From: Candidatus Omnitrophota bacterium
GTDB lineage: Bacteria > Omnitrophota > Gorgyraeia > Gygaellales > Profunditerraquicolaceae
Direction: 5' to 3'
DNA: 6,874 bases
Assembly (NCBI GenBank): GCA_903907475.1
Contig: CAIVOB010000026.1
Coordinates: 1 to 6,874, forward strand
Position numbers and translations under genes: made by a program. Positions 5,687 through 6,874 of the stretch are shown here, in pieces; the first letter of the stretch is position 1, and each line of letters begins with the position of its first letter. The notes under the pieces were generated by a model, which saw nothing but the letters and a program-made list of their open reading frames with translations, was not told the DNA's origin and ran no database searches.

Positions 5687-6874
5687 TTTCACTCTCCATT
5701 TTTTCATAAATTAAAGATAAATCCAATCCCATGGAATACATGAGCTTGGCGTAATTACGCTTCATCTCATAATTGTCGGTGCAAAAATTTACTTGCGCCT
5801 TAGTCTGTAAGGAGATCGCCTCCAGCACATCGGTAGTCGTAGCCACGCCAGCATTATATTTCACGCGATAAAACCGCACATTCTCATCCGCCTGTTCTAA
5901 AGCGTCTTTAGCAACTTCTACTTTTTCACAAGCATTTTTTAAACTATAATAGCTATCTTCAATTTCAAATTTTATATCTTCACCCAATTTACCTTTTTGT
6001 TCTTGAAGTTGTGCTCCCCGAGCGCGTTCTTTCAATAATTGCGCGCGAGCTGCCCCTCCATCATAAAGATCGACTTTCGCTCCTAAAACCACGGAAGAAT
6101 TAGCTTCGTGCAGCGCATACTTATTTTGCTGATAAGCATATCCGGCATCCGCGAAAACAACGGGATAATTCTCTACGGCTTTGGCACGCTGAAATAAAAA
6201 CGAGGCTTTAATCTCATCCTCATAAAAAGCCATCTCCGGGCGCAAAGTTAAGGCCGCGCTCCAAGCGCTATCCAAATCAGGAAATTGAGGAACACCCATC
6301 AAAACATCCTGCGCCCGAATTTTTTCTCTCAGCGGTAGCCCGAGAATATTATTTAATCTGGCAAGCGCAATCTCTTTGTAATTACGCGCGGCAATTAATT
6401 TCTGCTTGGCATCAGCCAGGCGAATCTTAGCCGGTAATAGATCATTTTCCACAACCGTACCATTTTTATAAAGTAAAATTATATCTTTTAGATAAGCATC
6501 CAAGCTCTCAACTTCTTTTTGAAAAACCAAAATCATTTTCTCGGTTTCTAAAACATTAAAATAAGCGACAATAAATTCTAACGTTGCCAAACGCTTAATA
6601 CTTTCCGTATGCGCCTGCGTCGCTTTCCAAGATTCCCGGGAGGCCTTAAAATTAGAAAGGTTCTTTCCAAAATCAAAAATAGTTTGATAAACACTCAGCC
6701 CATAAGACAAGGGATTCTTATCTCCGGTTTCTACCGCGACAGATCCGGATAACATCCCCGGAGGATTACTATTAAATACTTTATTCACGTAAGCGTTTAA
6801 TTGAGGAAGCAGCACCGAGCGTGCCAGAAGTGAATCCTGAAAAGAGATCGTATTATCCGGAAGCGCGATTTTAA
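5664..6874 (-). CDS. TolC-family outer-membrane efflux channel, 5' end outside the window
   Basis: This is the outer-membrane channel of the three-part pump. The frame stays open to position 6874 with 402 complete codons, so the true start and signal peptide are upstream. The GTG at 6815 is internal, since residues before it (…DNTISFQDSLLARS) continue into LLPQLNAYV, the usual first-strand motif of outer-membrane efflux proteins. Two OEP repeats are visible. The first ends with an L-N-N-I-L-G-L-P motif (154-161 counted from 6815). The second ends with the A-G-V-A-T-T-T-D-V-L-E-A motif (322-333), typical of the last helix pair. Long heptad-like helices between them fit the periplasmic tunnel. 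The C-terminus runs into emrA by 23 bp. It is most likely the first or an early gene of the pump operon. Confidence 0.92.
   Translation of the reverse strand, partial: KIALPDNTISFQDSLLARSVLLPQLNAYVNKVFNSNPPGMLSGSVAVETGDKNPLSYGLSVYQTIFDFGKNLSNFKASRESWKATQAHTESIKRLATLEFIVAYFNVLETEKMILVFQKEVESLDAYLKDIILLYKNGTVVENDLLPAKIRLADAKQKLIAARNYKEIALARLNNILGLPLREKIRAQDVLMGVPQFPDLDSAWSAALTLRPEMAFYEDEIKASFLFQRAKAVENYPVVFADAGYAYQQNKYALHEANSSVVLGAKVDLYDGGAARAQLLKERARGAQLQEQKGKLGEDIKFEIEDSYYSLKNACEKVEVAKDALEQADENVRFYRVKYNAGVATTTDVLEAISLQTKAQVNFCTDNYEMKRNYAKLMYSMGLDLSLIYEKMESENGRSKRS
5694..5697 (-). promoter_or_regulatory. Shine-Dalgarno that selects the internal emrA start
   Basis: GGAG on the minus strand, seven bases before the ATG at 5686, lies inside the longer possible emrA frame and inside the end of the channel gene. 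It favours a 291-residue EmrA over the 298-residue version beginning at 5707. Confidence 0.55.

Noticed and set aside
6813..6815. GTG at 6815 as the start of the TolC-family gene
   Set aside because: The frame stays open upstream to the window edge with plausible family sequence, and starting here would leave no signal peptide for an outer-membrane protein.
1..6874. CRISPR arrays, insertion sequences, tRNA or rRNA genes
   Set aside because: I found no regularly spaced direct repeats, transposase frames, terminal inverted repeats or tRNA/rRNA-like segments on either strand.

Overview
All genes that can be read in this 6.9 kb window lie on the minus strand, so transcription runs from high to low coordinates. 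The DNA is moderately AT-rich. An outer-membrane TolC-type channel gene shows the organism is a diderm (Gram-negative-type) bacterium. The divergent proton-pyrophosphatase and the overall gene style would fit an anaerobic or uncultured lineage such as Chlorobi, Omnitrophota, Verrucomicrobiota or Planctomycetes relatives. No rRNA or other marker is present, so the taxon is only a guess.

Region 1 (6874 down to 3283) is a tightly overlapping export operon. It holds a TolC-family outer-membrane factor whose 5' end lies outside the window, an EmrA/HlyD-type periplasmic adaptor, and an EmrB-type 14-helix DHA2 major facilitator antiporter. The reading frames overlap by 23 bp (or 44 bp) and 8 bp, which points to translational coupling and a fixed three-part pump spanning both membranes. 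The substrate cannot be read from sequence. The operon promoter and any regulator lie upstream of the window.

Region 2 (3282 to 3086) is the only substantial intergenic stretch. It carries a near-consensus sigma-70 promoter just after the emrB stop codon, a terminator-like hairpin with a short U-run, a second weaker promoter whose -10 box lies inside a 25-bp dyad, and a very strong Shine-Dalgarno sequence. This is an unusually layered control region for the next gene.

Region 3 (3085 to 94) is a two-gene unit. It holds a long membrane pyrophosphatase (805 residues) and, 4 bp downstream, a DedA/VTT-family membrane protein. The pyrophosphatase keeps all the pyrophosphate- and Mg-binding residues and carries the lysine that marks potassium-independent enzymes. 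It looks like the divergent, Na+-regulated H+-pumping group rather than a textbook H+-PPase. It also has an extra N-terminal signal-like segment and an insertion of about 19 residues in a catalytic loop. At the left edge (19 to 1) another minus-strand gene begins behind a good ribosome binding site; only six codons are visible.

Functionally, the pyrophosphatase can convert PPi into an ion gradient, and EmrB-type antiporters spend the proton gradient on export. DedA proteins also depend on, or support, the membrane potential. A link between the two transcription units is an inference from adjacency only. I see no mobile element, CRISPR array, tRNA, rRNA or clearly new multi-gene system. The most novel material is the divergent pyrophosphatase and its leader region.
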